The notes under the pieces: model-generated
Databases searched by the model: none
Told to the model about the DNA's origin: nothing
The model's input: only the letters and a program-made list of their open reading frames with translations
Shown here: piece after piece, positions 7,731 through 15,689 of the stretch
Layout of the letters: every line of letters starts with the position of its first letter
How positions within the stretch are numbered: position 1 is the stretch's first letter
Made by a program: the position numbers and the translations under genes
Assembly (NCBI RefSeq): GCF_040659735.1
Contig: NZ_JBFANZ010000018.1
Coordinates: 1 to 64,000, forward strand
Length of the DNA: 64,000 nucleotides
Direction of reading: 5' to 3'
Source: Micromonospora_I sp040659735
Lineage (GTDB): Bacteria > Actinomycetota > Actinomycetes > Mycobacteriales > Micromonosporaceae

Positions 7731-8468
7731 ATGAGTAGCGCACGGATCCTCGTCGCCGAGGACGACCCGAAGCAGGCCAATCTCGTACGCGTGTATCTCG
7801 AACGCGAGGGGCACAGCGTGCTGCTGGTCAGCGACGGCCGGGCGGCGCTCGACCAGTGCCGGGCGCGCCGCCCGGACCTGGTCGTCCTGGACGTGATGAT
7901 GCCGGCCGTCAACGGGCTCGACGTCTGCCGGATCCTGCGCTCCGAGTCCGACGTCCCGATCCTGTTGCTCACGGCACGGACGACCGAGGACGACGTCCTG
8001 CTCGGACTGGACGTCGGCGCCGACGACTACATCACCAAGCCGTACAGCCCGCGCGAGTTGGCGGCGCGGGTCCGGGCGCTGCTGCGCCGGGCCGGCGCGG
8101 TGACCGCGGGTGAGCAGGAGGTGTTACGCGTCGGCGACCTGGAGATCGACGCGGGTCGGTTCGAGGTACGGGTGGCGGGGCGCCCGATCGCGCTGACGGC
8201 CAAGGAATTCGGCATCCTCGAGGTGCTCGCCGGCCATCCCGGGAGGGCCTTCACCCGGGCCCAGATCATCGACCGGGCTTTCGGGTTCGACCACTATGTC
8301 CTGGAGCGGACGGTGGACGCACACGTCATGAACCTGCGCCGCAAGATCGAGGTGGATGCGGCCGCGCCGCGCTATGTGCAGACGGTTTTCGGTCGCGGCT
8401 ACCGCCTGGCCGAACCGGCGGAGGGGGCTCCGGCCGGCGAGGGGGCGGCCGGAGACGGTGCCCCGTGA
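7731..8468 (+). CDS. OmpR/PhoB-family response regulator
   Basis: A 245-residue response regulator. The receiver has the acidic pair Asp11/Asp12, phospho-acceptor Asp54 (VVLDVMMP), Thr81 (LLLTART) and Lys103 (ITKPY), all intact. The C-terminal winged helix (LTAKEFGILEVLAGHPGRAFTRAQIIDRAFG... VDAHVMNLRRKIE) binds DNA. A Gly/Ala-rich tail of about 20 residues follows. GGAAGG precedes the ATG. It overlaps the kinase gene by 4 bp (GTGA), so the two form a coupled two-component operon. The 235 bp upstream holds no gene. Confidence 0.93.
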   Translation: MSSARILVAEDDPKQANLVRVYLEREGHSVLLVSDGRAALDQCRARRPDLVVLDVMMPAVNGLDVCRILRSESDVPILLLTARTTEDDVLLGLDVGADDYITKPYSPRELAARVRALLRRAGAVTAGEQEVLRVGDLEIDAGRFEVRVAGRPIALTAKEFGILEVLAGHPGRAFTRAQIIDRAFGFDHYVLERTVDAHVMNLRRKIEVDAAAPRYVQTVFGRGYRLAEPAEGAPAGEGAAGDGAP

Positions 8469-10111
8469 GCTTTCGACTCCGAGTCCTCGCCCTGGTCATG
8501 CTCGTCGCGGTGACCGCGACCGCCGCCACCGCCTGGCTCACCCTGCGCCAGGCGTCCGACCAGCTCACCCAGTCGGTTGCCGCCGACCGGACGCAGGTCG
8601 AGGAGGTCACTGCGCGGCTGAAGGAGTACGGCCAGCGGCAGGGCACCTGGGAAGGCGTGTCCGAACTGGTGTGGGACCTCGCCAAAGGGATCGGCCAACG
8701 CATCCACGTCGTGAGCGAGTCGGGCGGAGAGGTGATCGTCGACACCGACCACCTGCGCGGGCGGGCCTCCCGGCCCCTCGGCACCGCCAGGGCGATCGTC
8801 GATCCACGTCCGATGCTCTCCCTGCCATCACGGACCAGGGACAAGGTGCAGGTCACCGTCAAGGAGATCGCCGCCTACCGTTCCGGGATGCTCTTCGCGG
8901 CCTGCCTGACCCGCCATCGGGTCGATGTCGTGGTCAGTGAGGACACCTACGGGGTGCCGCTGTTCGACGTGGATCCGCGGCACGGGCCGCTCGACGAGAA
9001 CACCCGGGTCGACTGCCGGAGACAGGCGACGGAGCCGGAGCGCGACCCGCGCGAGGACGTGATCCGGGCGAGCGTCTGCGCCGGGGCGCACGTCGAGTCG
9101 CTCTCCCCCTGCCTGGCGCAGGCTTTCACCGACCGGATCAGCGACATCGCGCCGGTGCCGGTGCGCGTGTCGCTGGGCGCCCGCGACGACCCGCCACCTG
9201 TGCTCGCGGCCGCACCGGTGCTCGCCGCCGCCGCGGCGGTCGCCGTCCTCGCGATCGGCGTCACCGCGCTGCTGAGCCGACGGGTGCTGCGCCCGATCGG
9301 CACGCTCACCGCCGCCTCGCAGCGGCTGGGGGAGGGTGACCTACGCGGACGCGTGCCGGTCAGCGGCAACGACGAACTCGCCGAACTGGCGCGGTCGTTC
9401 AACCGGATGGCCGACTCGCTGCAGCGCGGAGAGGAACGGCAGCGCCGGCTGATCGCCGACGTCGCCCACGAGCTACGTACGCCGCTGGCGAACCTGCGTG
9501 GTTATCTCGAGGCGCTCAAGGATGGCGTGGTCGCGCCGGACGCCGATCTGTTCGCCTCCCTGCACGAGGAGGCCGTGCTCCAGCAGCGCATCGTCGACGA
9601 CCTGCAGGAGTTGGCGCTCGCGGAGGCCGGCACACTCGCCTACCACCGCGGCGAGGTCGACCTCGCCGACCTGTTGGAGACCTGCCGCACGGCGCACTTC
9701 GCCGTCGCCGAGGCCGCCGGCGTCCGGTTGACGATGGAGGCGGAGGCGGTCCGGGTGGTCGCCGACCCCGACCGGCTGCGTCAGGTGATCGGAAACCTGG
9801 TCACCAACGCGCTGCGCGCCACCTCCCCGGGCGGCAGTGTGACGCTGAGCGCCACCCGCAGCGGCGACACGGCCCTGCTCCGGGTGACGGACACCGGGGT
9901 CGGCATCGACGCCGCGGCCCTGCCGTACGTCTTCGACCGGTTCTGGAGAGCGGACTCGGCACGGGGCCGCCGCACCGGTGGCAGCGGACTCGGGTTGGCG
10001 ATCGTGCGTCAGATCGTGACCGACCACGATGGACAGATCTCGGTGACGAGTGAGGTCGGTGTCGGCACGACCTTCACGATCACTCTTCCCGCGTCAGCCG
10101 TGATTTCATGA
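8465..10111 (+). CDS. HAMP-domain sensor histidine kinase
   Basis: A 548-residue membrane kinase. TM1 is at about residues 7-25, followed by an extracytoplasmic sensor of about 215 residues with several cysteines (FAACLTRHR, VDCRRQ, ASVCAGAHVESLSPCLAQ) that may form disulfides. TM2 is at about 242-268. Then come HAMP (RRVLRPIGTLTAASQRLGEGDL), HisKA with His335 in DVAHELRTPLANL, and HATPase with N box (VIGNLVTNALRA), DTGVGI and GGSGLGLAIV. It is the partner of the upstream regulator. The stimulus is unknown. Its 3' end overlaps the convergent DUF2171-like gene by 32 bp. Confidence 0.93.
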   Translation: MSFRLRVLALVMLVAVTATAATAWLTLRQASDQLTQSVAADRTQVEEVTARLKEYGQRQGTWEGVSELVWDLAKGIGQRIHVVSESGGEVIVDTDHLRGRASRPLGTARAIVDPRPMLSLPSRTRDKVQVTVKEIAAYRSGMLFAACLTRHRVDVVVSEDTYGVPLFDVDPRHGPLDENTRVDCRRQATEPERDPREDVIRASVCAGAHVESLSPCLAQAFTDRISDIAPVPVRVSLGARDDPPPVLAAAPVLAAAAAVAVLAIGVTALLSRRVLRPIGTLTAASQRLGEGDLRGRVPVSGNDELAELARSFNRMADSLQRGEERQRRLIADVAHELRTPLANLRGYLEALKDGVVAPDADLFASLHEEAVLQQRIVDDLQELALAEAGTLAYHRGEVDLADLLETCRTAHFAVAEAAGVRLTMEAEAVRVVADPDRLRQVIGNLVTNALRATSPGGSVTLSATRSGDTALLRVTDTGVGIDAAALPYVFDRFWRADSARGRRTGGSGLGLAIVRQIVTDHDGQISVTSEVGVGTTFTITLPASAVIS

Positions 10112-10454
10112 CGGTCAACTCCACCACGTCCTGGTTGACCTTCGCGATCTGGTCGGCTTCCACGTAGAGGTCGCGGCCGAACAGCCCCTCGCCGTCCACC
10201 TTCAGGTAGCCGCTGCGCAGCATCCGTGCCGCGATGTCCGGCGGGACCTCCGGCTCGTCGCCGGTCTCCGGGTCGGGTACCCGCCCCTCCAGGCTGCCGG
10301 CGCCGATGGTGGGACCCTGCGCGACCGCCGCGTTCGGGTCGCCCACCCGCACCCGGATCACCGTGCCGATCTCGTCGCCGGCGGCGTCCACCACGTGCAT
10401 CCCTGTGGTGACCTGGGCGATGGGGTCCGGGCCGGTCGGAAGCGCTGGCGTCAT
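10080..10454 (-). CDS. DUF2171/PRC-barrel-like small protein
   Basis: A 124-residue cytoplasmic protein. The N-terminal part (GMHVVDAAGDEIGTVIRVRVGD) is a PRC-barrel/DUF2171-type start, and the C-terminal part (RSGYLKVDGEGLFGRDLYVEADQIAKVNQDVVELTV) repeats the barrel style. Function is unknown; such proteins are often stress-associated in actinobacteria. The ATG at 10454 has a G-rich site upstream; an ATG six codons earlier is possible. It overlaps the 3' end of the kinase gene on the other strand. Confidence 0.75.
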   Translation of the reverse strand: MTPALPTGPDPIAQVTTGMHVVDAAGDEIGTVIRVRVGDPNAAVAQGPTIGAGSLEGRVPDPETGDEPEVPPDIAARMLRSGYLKVDGEGLFGRDLYVEADQIAKVNQDVVELTVMKSRLTREE

Positions 10455-10499
10455 GACTGCCCCGATTCCCATGTGCGCCGTGCGGCAAACGCGGATGAC

Positions 10500-10736
10500 T
10501 CAGGTGGACCCGGTCGGGCGGGCGGAGAGTTCCCGCCATTCGTCCGGTCCGAGCAGCAGGCCACGTACCGCCTCGTAGGCGTCGTCCTCACTGCCGAACT
10601 CATAGAACCGGGAGATGCCCTCGGCGCCACCGGCCCGCTGCTCCACGTGCCAGCGGTCCGCGTCCGCGCGCAGGTAGACATCGCGTCGGACCAGTCGACC
10701 CCATTTGCCGTTCCACCAGTGCTTACGTTGCTCCAC
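10500..10736 (-). CDS. Small hypothetical protein (78 aa)
   Basis: MEQRKHWWNGKWGRLVRRDVYLRADADRWHV... has a well-mixed amino-acid content and a tryptophan-rich start, which shadows in this genome rarely show. I do not recognise a family. The GTG start lies 6 nt after a TAGAAT box on the minus strand (10748-10743), so it may be leaderless. Confidence 0.65.
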   Translation of the reverse strand: MEQRKHWWNGKWGRLVRRDVYLRADADRWHVEQRAGGAEGISRFYEFGSEDDAYEAVRGLLLGPDEWRELSARPTGST

Positions 10737-10804
10737 GGCGGCATTCTATCGAACGTGTGTTCGACTCGCGTCGCGACCGCCTCCCAGTTCGATCAAGGAG
10801 TTTG

Positions 10805-10868
10805 CGTCGATCAAGGGCTTCTTCGCACGATGACAGATCAATCCGTGTGAAGAAGCCCTTGATCGACG
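10805..10868. terminator. 20-bp perfect inverted repeat between mscL and the small gene
   Basis: Arms at 10805-10824 and 10849-10868 are exact reverse complements (outer CGTCGATCAAGG) separated by 24 nt. It lies 13 nt beyond the mscL stop on the minus strand, so it probably terminates or stabilises the mscL mRNA. The GATCAAGG word recurs in other intergenic places of this window. Confidence 0.7.
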
Positions 10869-10881
10869 AGGAAGCGTGGGG

Positions 10882-11337
10882 TCAGTGGCGGGGCGGGTAG
10901 TCCGTCTTGGTCCCGAGGTTGTCGAACGCGTCGCGGTGCTGGGTGGGCACCCGGCCACCGGCCACGAGGGCGTCGCGGATCTCGGTGAGGAGCTTGATCT
11001 CCTCGCTCGGGGCCTTCGGCGGCGGCTCCTCGCCGCGACTACGTCGCTCGGCGAGCTTGTTCATCGGGAACACGACCAGGAAGTACAGCACCGCTGCCGT
11101 GAGCACGAAGGTGATGAGGGCGTTGATGAACTGCCCCCACTCGATGTAGTTCTCGTGACTGATCCTCGTGTGGCCGCCCACCGTGTCCTGCCCGCTGCCG
11201 ACGAGCTTGATCAGTGGTTCCAGGAACGACTTGGTGAACTGCGTGACCAGCCCAGTGAACGCGGCGCCGATGACGATACCCACCGCCAGATCGACAACGT
11301 TTCCACGCATGATGAAGTCTTTGAAGCCCTTGAGCAT
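10882..11337 (-). CDS. mscL: Large-conductance mechanosensitive channel MscL
   Basis: A 151-residue protein with the canonical MscL start (MLKGFKDFIMRGNVVDLAVGIVIGAAFTGLV, amphipathic helix plus TM1), the loop, TM2 (FINALITFVLTAAVLYFLVVFPMNKLAER) and the cytoplasmic helix (PSEEIKLLTEIRDAL). It forms a pentameric pore that releases solutes on hypo-osmotic shock. The start is fixed by GGGAGAG 7 nt before the ATG and by the family N-terminus; the frame is open upstream (ATG at 11367). A short extra C-terminal tail ends in PPRH. Confidence 0.95.
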   Translation of the reverse strand: MLKGFKDFIMRGNVVDLAVGIVIGAAFTGLVTQFTKSFLEPLIKLVGSGQDTVGGHTRISHENYIEWGQFINALITFVLTAAVLYFLVVFPMNKLAERRSRGEEPPPKAPSEEIKLLTEIRDALVAGGRVPTQHRDAFDNLGTKTDYPPRH

Positions 11338-11380
11338 CCGCTCTCTCTCCCGAGGTGTGTCGGACATGCCAGCCGACAAC

Positions 11381-12064
11381 CTATGCCCGGTGGAGGGTTT
11401 CGAGAAAAGCCCCAGCTTCGTGCGCCGCGCGCTCGGGATCGCCGGCCCGGATCGCCTCGACGAGTTGCCCGTGATCCGTGTAGCGGTCCGGGAGCAGCTC
11501 ACCGCGCACCGCCTCCGCGACGGTGGCGCGCATGGCCGTCCCGAACGACGCGTAGAGCTCGGCGAGCATGGCGTTGTGCGCCGCCGCCACGATCACCGTG
11601 TGCAGCGCGGCGTCCGTCTCGACGAAGTCGGCGACTCGGCCTGACTGCCACGCGGCCTCCCGCTCGACCAGGGCGGCGTCGAGCGCGACCAGGTCGGCGG
11701 GGGTGCGGCGGAGCGCTGCCAACCGGGCCGCCTCCACCTCGAACGCGCGGCGCACCTCGACCGCGTCGGCCATCTCCGCTGCGGCGAGCCGGCGCGCCAC
11801 GGCGCCGGTGAGCTCGTCGGTGGAGATGACGTAGGTCCCGGAGCCCTGCCGGCACTCCAGCACGCCCGCGTTTTCCAGGGCGCGCACCGCCTCGCGGACC
11901 GTGTTGCGCCCCACACCGAGCGCCTCGACCAGCCGCGGCTCGGTGGGGATCTTGCTGCCCAGCGGCCACTCGCCAGTGCTGATCTGCTCTCTGAGCTGCT
12001 GGATCACCTGCTGCACGAGGGTCTGTCGGCGCTGTGCGGGAGCAGACGACGACATCAGTGTCAT
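11381..12064 (-). CDS. GntR/FadR-family transcriptional regulator
   Basis: A 227-residue regulator. The winged helix (LVQQVIQQLREQISTGEWPLGSKIPTEPRLVEALGVGRNTVREAVRALENAGVL) is followed by a GSGTYV wing and an all-helical FCD effector domain (residues ~90-225) with the family's His/Asp positions (DAALHTVIVAAAHNAML). It is divergent from the MFS gene, with a clear operator between them. That arrangement suggests it represses the transporter and itself until a small ligand binds. Starts at 12064 or 12055 are both possible. Confidence 0.9.
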   Translation of the reverse strand: MTLMSSSAPAQRRQTLVQQVIQQLREQISTGEWPLGSKIPTEPRLVEALGVGRNTVREAVRALENAGVLECRQGSGTYVISTDELTGAVARRLAAAEMADAVEVRRAFEVEAARLAALRRTPADLVALDAALVEREAAWQSGRVADFVETDAALHTVIVAAAHNAMLAELYASFGTAMRATVAEAVRGELLPDRYTDHGQLVEAIRAGDPERAAHEAGAFLETLHRA

Positions 12065-12085
12065 CGGTTACATCACCCGACCATA

Positions 12086-12100
12086 AATCATCCCATGATT
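12086..12100. promoter_or_regulatory. GntR-type operator between divergent gntR and MFS genes
   Basis: AATCATCCCATGATT is a perfect inverted repeat with 6-bp arms and a 3-bp centre, the geometry FadR-type GntR proteins bind. It lies 22 bp from the regulator start and 15 bp from the transporter ATG, so occupancy could block both promoters. It is AT-rich against a very GC-rich background. Confidence 0.7.
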
Positions 12101-12114
12101 ATAGGATCTACCCT

Positions 12115-13386
12115 ATGACACCGCCACCCACCACCCTTGCCGAGCGACCGATCGTGACCCGTACGATGCCGGCGCCTTCCATGCCCGCCGCCGTACCCCG
12201 CGTCGTGCTCCCGGCCAAGGCGACGGGTGGCGCTCTCATCTTCGCCGCAATCTTGATCGTGGCGCTCAATCTGCGGGTCGCCGTGACCAGCATCGGCCCG
12301 CTCCTCGATGAGATCCGTGCCGGGCTGCACCTCTCCGTGGCGGTGGCCGGCTTGGTCACCACGCTGCCCACCATCGCGTTCGCGGGCGTGGGCGCGCTCA
12401 CGCCATGGCTGGTGCGCCGGTTCGCCCCGGCCCGCGTTCTCGTGGTCGCGATGCTCGCCCTCGGCGCCGGTCAACTCCTGCGCGTCATGACCGATTCGGC
12501 GGCGGTCTTCATCGCCACCAGCGCGTTGGCGCTCGCCGGCATCGCGGTCGCGAACATCATGCTGCCGATGCTGGTCAAGCAGTACTTCCCGCACCGGGCC
12601 GGGCTGGTCACCGGGGCCTACACCACCGCGCTCACCATCGGCACGACGGTGGCCGCGGCGAGCGCCGTACCGATCGCGCACGCCCTCGGGTCGTGGCGGG
12701 CAGGTCTCGGGGTCTGGGCCGTGCTCGCCGTGGGCGCCGTACTCCTGTGGCTCCCCGCCGCGCTGCGGGCCCGCCACGCGACGCGCAGCGCGACCATCGC
12801 AGTGCGGATCCGTCCCGGCCGGACCCGCCTGGGTCGGGCGATGGCGCTCTATTTCGGTCTGCAGTCACTGAGCGGATACGCCGTGATGGGCTGGCTCGCG
12901 CAGCTATTCCGGGATGCCGGCTACCGGCCGCAGACCGCCGGGCTGCTGCTGGCCGGAGTGACCGCCGTGGGCGTCCCGGTCGCGTTGGCGATGCCCGCGA
13001 TGGCCACCCGGCTGCGTACCCTGCGCCCGCTGGTGCTCGTCATGTCCGCCGCGTCGGCGGCCAGCTACGTCGGCCTGGCGGTGGCGCCGCACTCCGGCGC
13101 CGTGCTCTGGGTTCTGCTGCTCGCGATCGGCCAGGGCGCGTTCCCGTTGATCCTCTCGACCATCGGTCTGCGGGCCCGGACCGCCGCGGGCACCGTCGCC
13201 TTGTCGGGGTTCGCGCAGAGCACCGGCTATGTCATCGCAGCGTTCGGGCCGCTCCTCGTGGGGCTGCTCTACGAGGCGACCGGGGGCTGGACACTGCCGA
13301 TCGGCTTCCTGCTCCTCGCCCTGGCGGGACAGACCCTCGCCGGCCTCGCGATCTCCCGACCGCGGTACATCGAAGACGAGCGGTAG
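12115..13386 (+). CDS. MFS transporter, CynX/NimT family
   Basis: A 423-residue protein with 12 predicted membrane segments after a 35-residue cytoplasmic N-terminus. ALNLRVAVTSIGPLLDEIRAGLHLS is the diagnostic TM1 block of the cyanate/nitroimidazole (CynX/NimT) MFS branch, and VANIMLPMLVKQYFPHRAGLVTGAYTTALTIGTT is its TM4-5 block. Members export or import small polar compounds; the cargo here is unknown. The ATG at 12115 is preceded by AGGAT. The likely regulator is the divergent GntR protein. Confidence 0.88.
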   Translation: MTPPPTTLAERPIVTRTMPAPSMPAAVPRVVLPAKATGGALIFAAILIVALNLRVAVTSIGPLLDEIRAGLHLSVAVAGLVTTLPTIAFAGVGALTPWLVRRFAPARVLVVAMLALGAGQLLRVMTDSAAVFIATSALALAGIAVANIMLPMLVKQYFPHRAGLVTGAYTTALTIGTTVAAASAVPIAHALGSWRAGLGVWAVLAVGAVLLWLPAALRARHATRSATIAVRIRPGRTRLGRAMALYFGLQSLSGYAVMGWLAQLFRDAGYRPQTAGLLLAGVTAVGVPVALAMPAMATRLRTLRPLVLVMSAASAASYVGLAVAPHSGAVLWVLLLAIGQGAFPLILSTIGLRARTAAGTVALSGFAQSTGYVIAAFGPLLVGLLYEATGGWTLPIGFLLLALAGQTLAGLAISRPRYIEDER

Positions 13387-13391
13387 AGAAC

Positions 13392-13432
13392 GCAGGTCGC
13401 GGCGTGCGAGGACTTCGCACGCGGCGACCTGC
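13392..13432. terminator. Bidirectional terminator hairpin
   Basis: GCAGGTCGC and GCGTGCGA pair with TCGCACGC and GCGACCTGC around a 4-5 nt loop with one G-G mismatch, in the gap between the convergent MFS and STAS genes. Confidence 0.75.
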
Positions 13433-13440
13433 TGAGAAGA

Positions 13441-13797
13441 TCAGTCGGCGGGGGCCGGCTCGGGTGCGGCGACCGCTTCGTCGACGGTCGGATAGGTCTG
13501 CAGCACCTCGACCAGGCCGCTGACCTCCAGAATTCGCAGCACGCCCCGCTGCGGGGCCGCGAGGCGGACGACGCCACCAGCATCGTCGCAGCTGTTCTTG
13601 GCACGCACGAACACGGAGAGCCCGGTGGAGTCGCAGAAGGAGACCTCGGCGAGGTCGAAGACCAGCCGGGAGCGTCCCCGGTCGAGCAGATCCGTTATCT
13701 GGTCCTGCAACTGAGGTGCAGTGGCCATGTCAAGCTCGCCCGCGACTGACACGACGACCATGTCGCCGCGCTGCTCGGTGTGTACCGTCAAGGACAT
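13441..13797 (-). CDS. STAS-domain anti-sigma factor antagonist
   Basis: A 118-residue single STAS domain (MVVVSVAGELDMATAPQL... LVFDLAEVSFCDSTGLSVFV). Ser57 in DSTG is the site that an anti-sigma kinase would phosphorylate; unphosphorylated, such proteins free a sigma factor from its anti-sigma. It is divergent from the stressosome operon, 190 bp away, which places it within the same signalling neighbourhood. No cognate RsbW-only kinase gene is adjacent. Confidence 0.9.
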   Translation of the reverse strand: MSLTVHTEQRGDMVVVSVAGELDMATAPQLQDQITDLLDRGRSRLVFDLAEVSFCDSTGLSVFVRAKNSCDDAGGVVRLAAPQRGVLRILEVSGLVEVLQTYPTVDEAVAAPEPAPAD

Positions 13798-13886
13798 TCG
13801 CGACCTCCCTTATCGCTCGAACGGTACTCCACCCGTTGCTGTCCGCGCAGAATCGGTGGGCCGATCGGCTGAGTGGCGCAGTGCAA

Positions 13887-13930
13887 TAGTTGGGCCGGAG
13901 CAACTAGTGAAGCAGACCGCGGTGATAGAG
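13887..13930 (+). promoter_or_regulatory. Possible promoter/operator of the rsb operon
   Basis: TAGTTG and CAACTA (13887-13906) form an inverted repeat around 8 nt, and a TAGAGT -10-like box lies at 13925-13930. The stressosome operon starts about 60 bp on. Weak evidence. Confidence 0.3.
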
Positions 13931-13988
13931 TCCGCGTCCGCCCCCATGTGATCACGGAAGAACCGGCACAACGCCGAAGGAGGCAGTG

Positions 13989-14852
13989 GTGGCGCTCAGC
14001 GCAGACGAAAGTGCGCGGCTGGCGAGCATACTCGAGCAGTACTCGGACCAGATCATCAGCCGATGGACGGAGATCGCGTCGTCGTCACTACGGGGTCGAC
14101 TGACTCCGTCGGAACTCGGGCGGCAGATCCAGGAACTGCACCGCGCCCTTCTCTCCGCCGTCGCCGCGAACGGCTTCGAACTCTCCGGCGAGGTCGCCGT
14201 CGAGCTCCGGGCGGTGCTCGACGAGCTGTCCCGCAGCCGGGCCCGGCAGGGCTTCACCGCCACCGAGACCGCGATCAGTGTCTTCGCGCTCAAGGACGCC
14301 CTACTCGAGGTCATACAGGGATCCGACTCCGAGCCCGCCGCGCTGCGCGACTACCTGACCTTCAGCGCCGTCGTGGACCAGATGGGGCTCTTCACCTTCG
14401 AGGCCTACACCAAGGCGCGCGAGGAGGTCATCACCGATCAGGCGGAGCAACTGCTCGAACTCTCCACGCCCGTGGTCAAGATCTGGGACGGGATCGTCGC
14501 CGTGCCGCTGGTCGGCACGCTCGACTCGGCGCGCGCCCAGGTGGTGATGGAGCGGCTGCTCCAGACGCTGGTCGACACCGGCTCGCCGTACGCGATCATC
14601 GACATCACCGGCGTGCTGGCGGTGGACACCCAGGTCGCCCAGCACATTCTCAAGACGGTCGTGGCCGCCCGGCTGATGGGCGCCGACTGCATCATCTCCG
14701 GCATCGGGCCGCAGATCGCGCAGACGATCGTCTCCCTCGGCATCGAGTTCGGCGACATCGTGACCAAGTCGAGCCTGGCCGATGCGCTACGGCACGCGCT
14801 GCGTCTGCAGGGCATCGACACGGCGCGCCGGGCCGCCCGTCGGGGAGCCTGA
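13989..14852 (+). CDS. rsbR: RsbR-like stressosome protein (RsbRD N-terminal domain plus STAS)
   Basis: A 287-residue protein. The N-terminal half is a helical RsbRD-type sensor (ILEQYSDQIISRWTEIASSSLRGR... ALKDALLEVIQG). The C-terminal half is a STAS domain (VVKIWDGIVAVPLVGTLDSARAQVVMERLL... AIIDITGVLAVDTQVAQHIL) with the threonine site kept in VDTQVA. RsbR with RsbS forms the 1-2 MDa stressosome shell. I chose the second of two adjacent GTG codons because AAGGAGG is 5 nt upstream. It overlaps rsbS by 1 nt. Confidence 0.9.
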   Translation: MALSADESARLASILEQYSDQIISRWTEIASSSLRGRLTPSELGRQIQELHRALLSAVAANGFELSGEVAVELRAVLDELSRSRARQGFTATETAISVFALKDALLEVIQGSDSEPAALRDYLTFSAVVDQMGLFTFEAYTKAREEVITDQAEQLLELSTPVVKIWDGIVAVPLVGTLDSARAQVVMERLLQTLVDTGSPYAIIDITGVLAVDTQVAQHILKTVVAARLMGADCIISGIGPQIAQTIVSLGIEFGDIVTKSSLADALRHALRLQGIDTARRAARRGA

Positions 14853-15262
14853 TGGACCGGGTGCCGGTCCTGAAGATCGGGGACATTCTGCTGGTCTCCA
14901 TCCAGGTGGACATGGAGGACCAGCTCGCGCTGCAGCTGCAGGATGATCTCGCCGAGCGGATCGTCGAGACCGGCTGCCACGGCGTGATCATCGACATCAC
15001 CGCGCTCGACATCGTCGACTCCTTTGTCGGCCGGACGCTCTCCTCGATCGCCGCCATCTCCAAGGTGCTCGACGCGGACACCGTGGTCGTCGGCATGCGG
15101 CCGGCGGTCGCGATCACCCTGGTCGAGCTGGGACTCTCGCTGCAGGGGATCAGCACGGCACTCAACGTGGAGCGGGGCATGGAGTTGCTTGCCCGGAGCC
15201 GTGACGAGGAGGAGCTGTTGCCGCCGGACGAGGCGGACGACGAGGTGACGGCGTCGTCATGA
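14852..15262 (+). CDS. rsbS: RsbS-like STAS antagonist (stressosome)
   Basis: A 136-residue single STAS protein (VPVLKIGDILLVSIQVDMEDQLALQLQDDL) with the RsbS signature IIDITALDIVDSFVGRTL; Ser57 in VDSF is the residue phosphorylated by RsbT. An acidic tail of about 20 residues follows the domain. When phosphorylated, RsbS would release RsbT to act on the downstream phosphatase. The start overlaps the rsbR stop (TGATG) and the stop overlaps rsbT (ATGA), so the three are tightly coupled. Confidence 0.93.
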   Translation: MDRVPVLKIGDILLVSIQVDMEDQLALQLQDDLAERIVETGCHGVIIDITALDIVDSFVGRTLSSIAAISKVLDADTVVVGMRPAVAITLVELGLSLQGISTALNVERGMELLARSRDEEELLPPDEADDEVTASS

Positions 15263-15678
15263 CCGCGGGGCTCGACGTCGGCGCGCCGCAGGCGCAGTCA
15301 ATCGCCAGCGATCAGGACGTGGTACGCGTCCGGCAGATGGTCCGCACCGTGGCCGTTGCCGTCAAGCTCTCGCTGGTCGACCAGACCAAGCTCGTCACGG
15401 CGGCAAGCGAACTCGCCCGGAACACCCTGGTCTACGGTGGCGGCGGCGAGGTGCTCGTCTCCATCGTCGAGAACGGACGCCGACGTGGCGTGCGGATCGT
15501 GTTCACTGACAAAGGCCCCGGCATCGCCGATCTCGACCTGGCGTTGACCGACGGCTACACGACCGGCGGCGGGCTCGGCCTGGGCCTCAGCGGCGCCCGG
15601 CGCCTGGTCGACGAGTTCGACATCGAGACCGCGGCTGGCAAGGGCACGCGCGTCACGGTGACCAAATGGTCCCGTTGA
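15259..15678 (+). CDS. rsbT: RsbT-like serine kinase / anti-sigma regulatory factor
   Basis: A 139-residue GHKL kinase. N box ELARNTLVYGGGG, G1 box TDKGPGIADL and G2 box TTGGGLGLGLSGARRL are all present. In the known system RsbT phosphorylates RsbR and RsbS, leaves the stressosome, and activates a PP2C phosphatase by direct binding. In this operon the likely targets are the ATPase-phosphatase fusion directly downstream or the receiver-phosphatase at the operon end. Confidence 0.93.
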   Translation: MTAGLDVGAPQAQSIASDQDVVRVRQMVRTVAVAVKLSLVDQTKLVTAASELARNTLVYGGGGEVLVSIVENGRRRGVRIVFTDKGPGIADLDLALTDGYTTGGGLGLGLSGARRLVDEFDIETAAGKGTRVTVTKWSR

Positions 15679-15689
15679 GCGGAGGCTGC

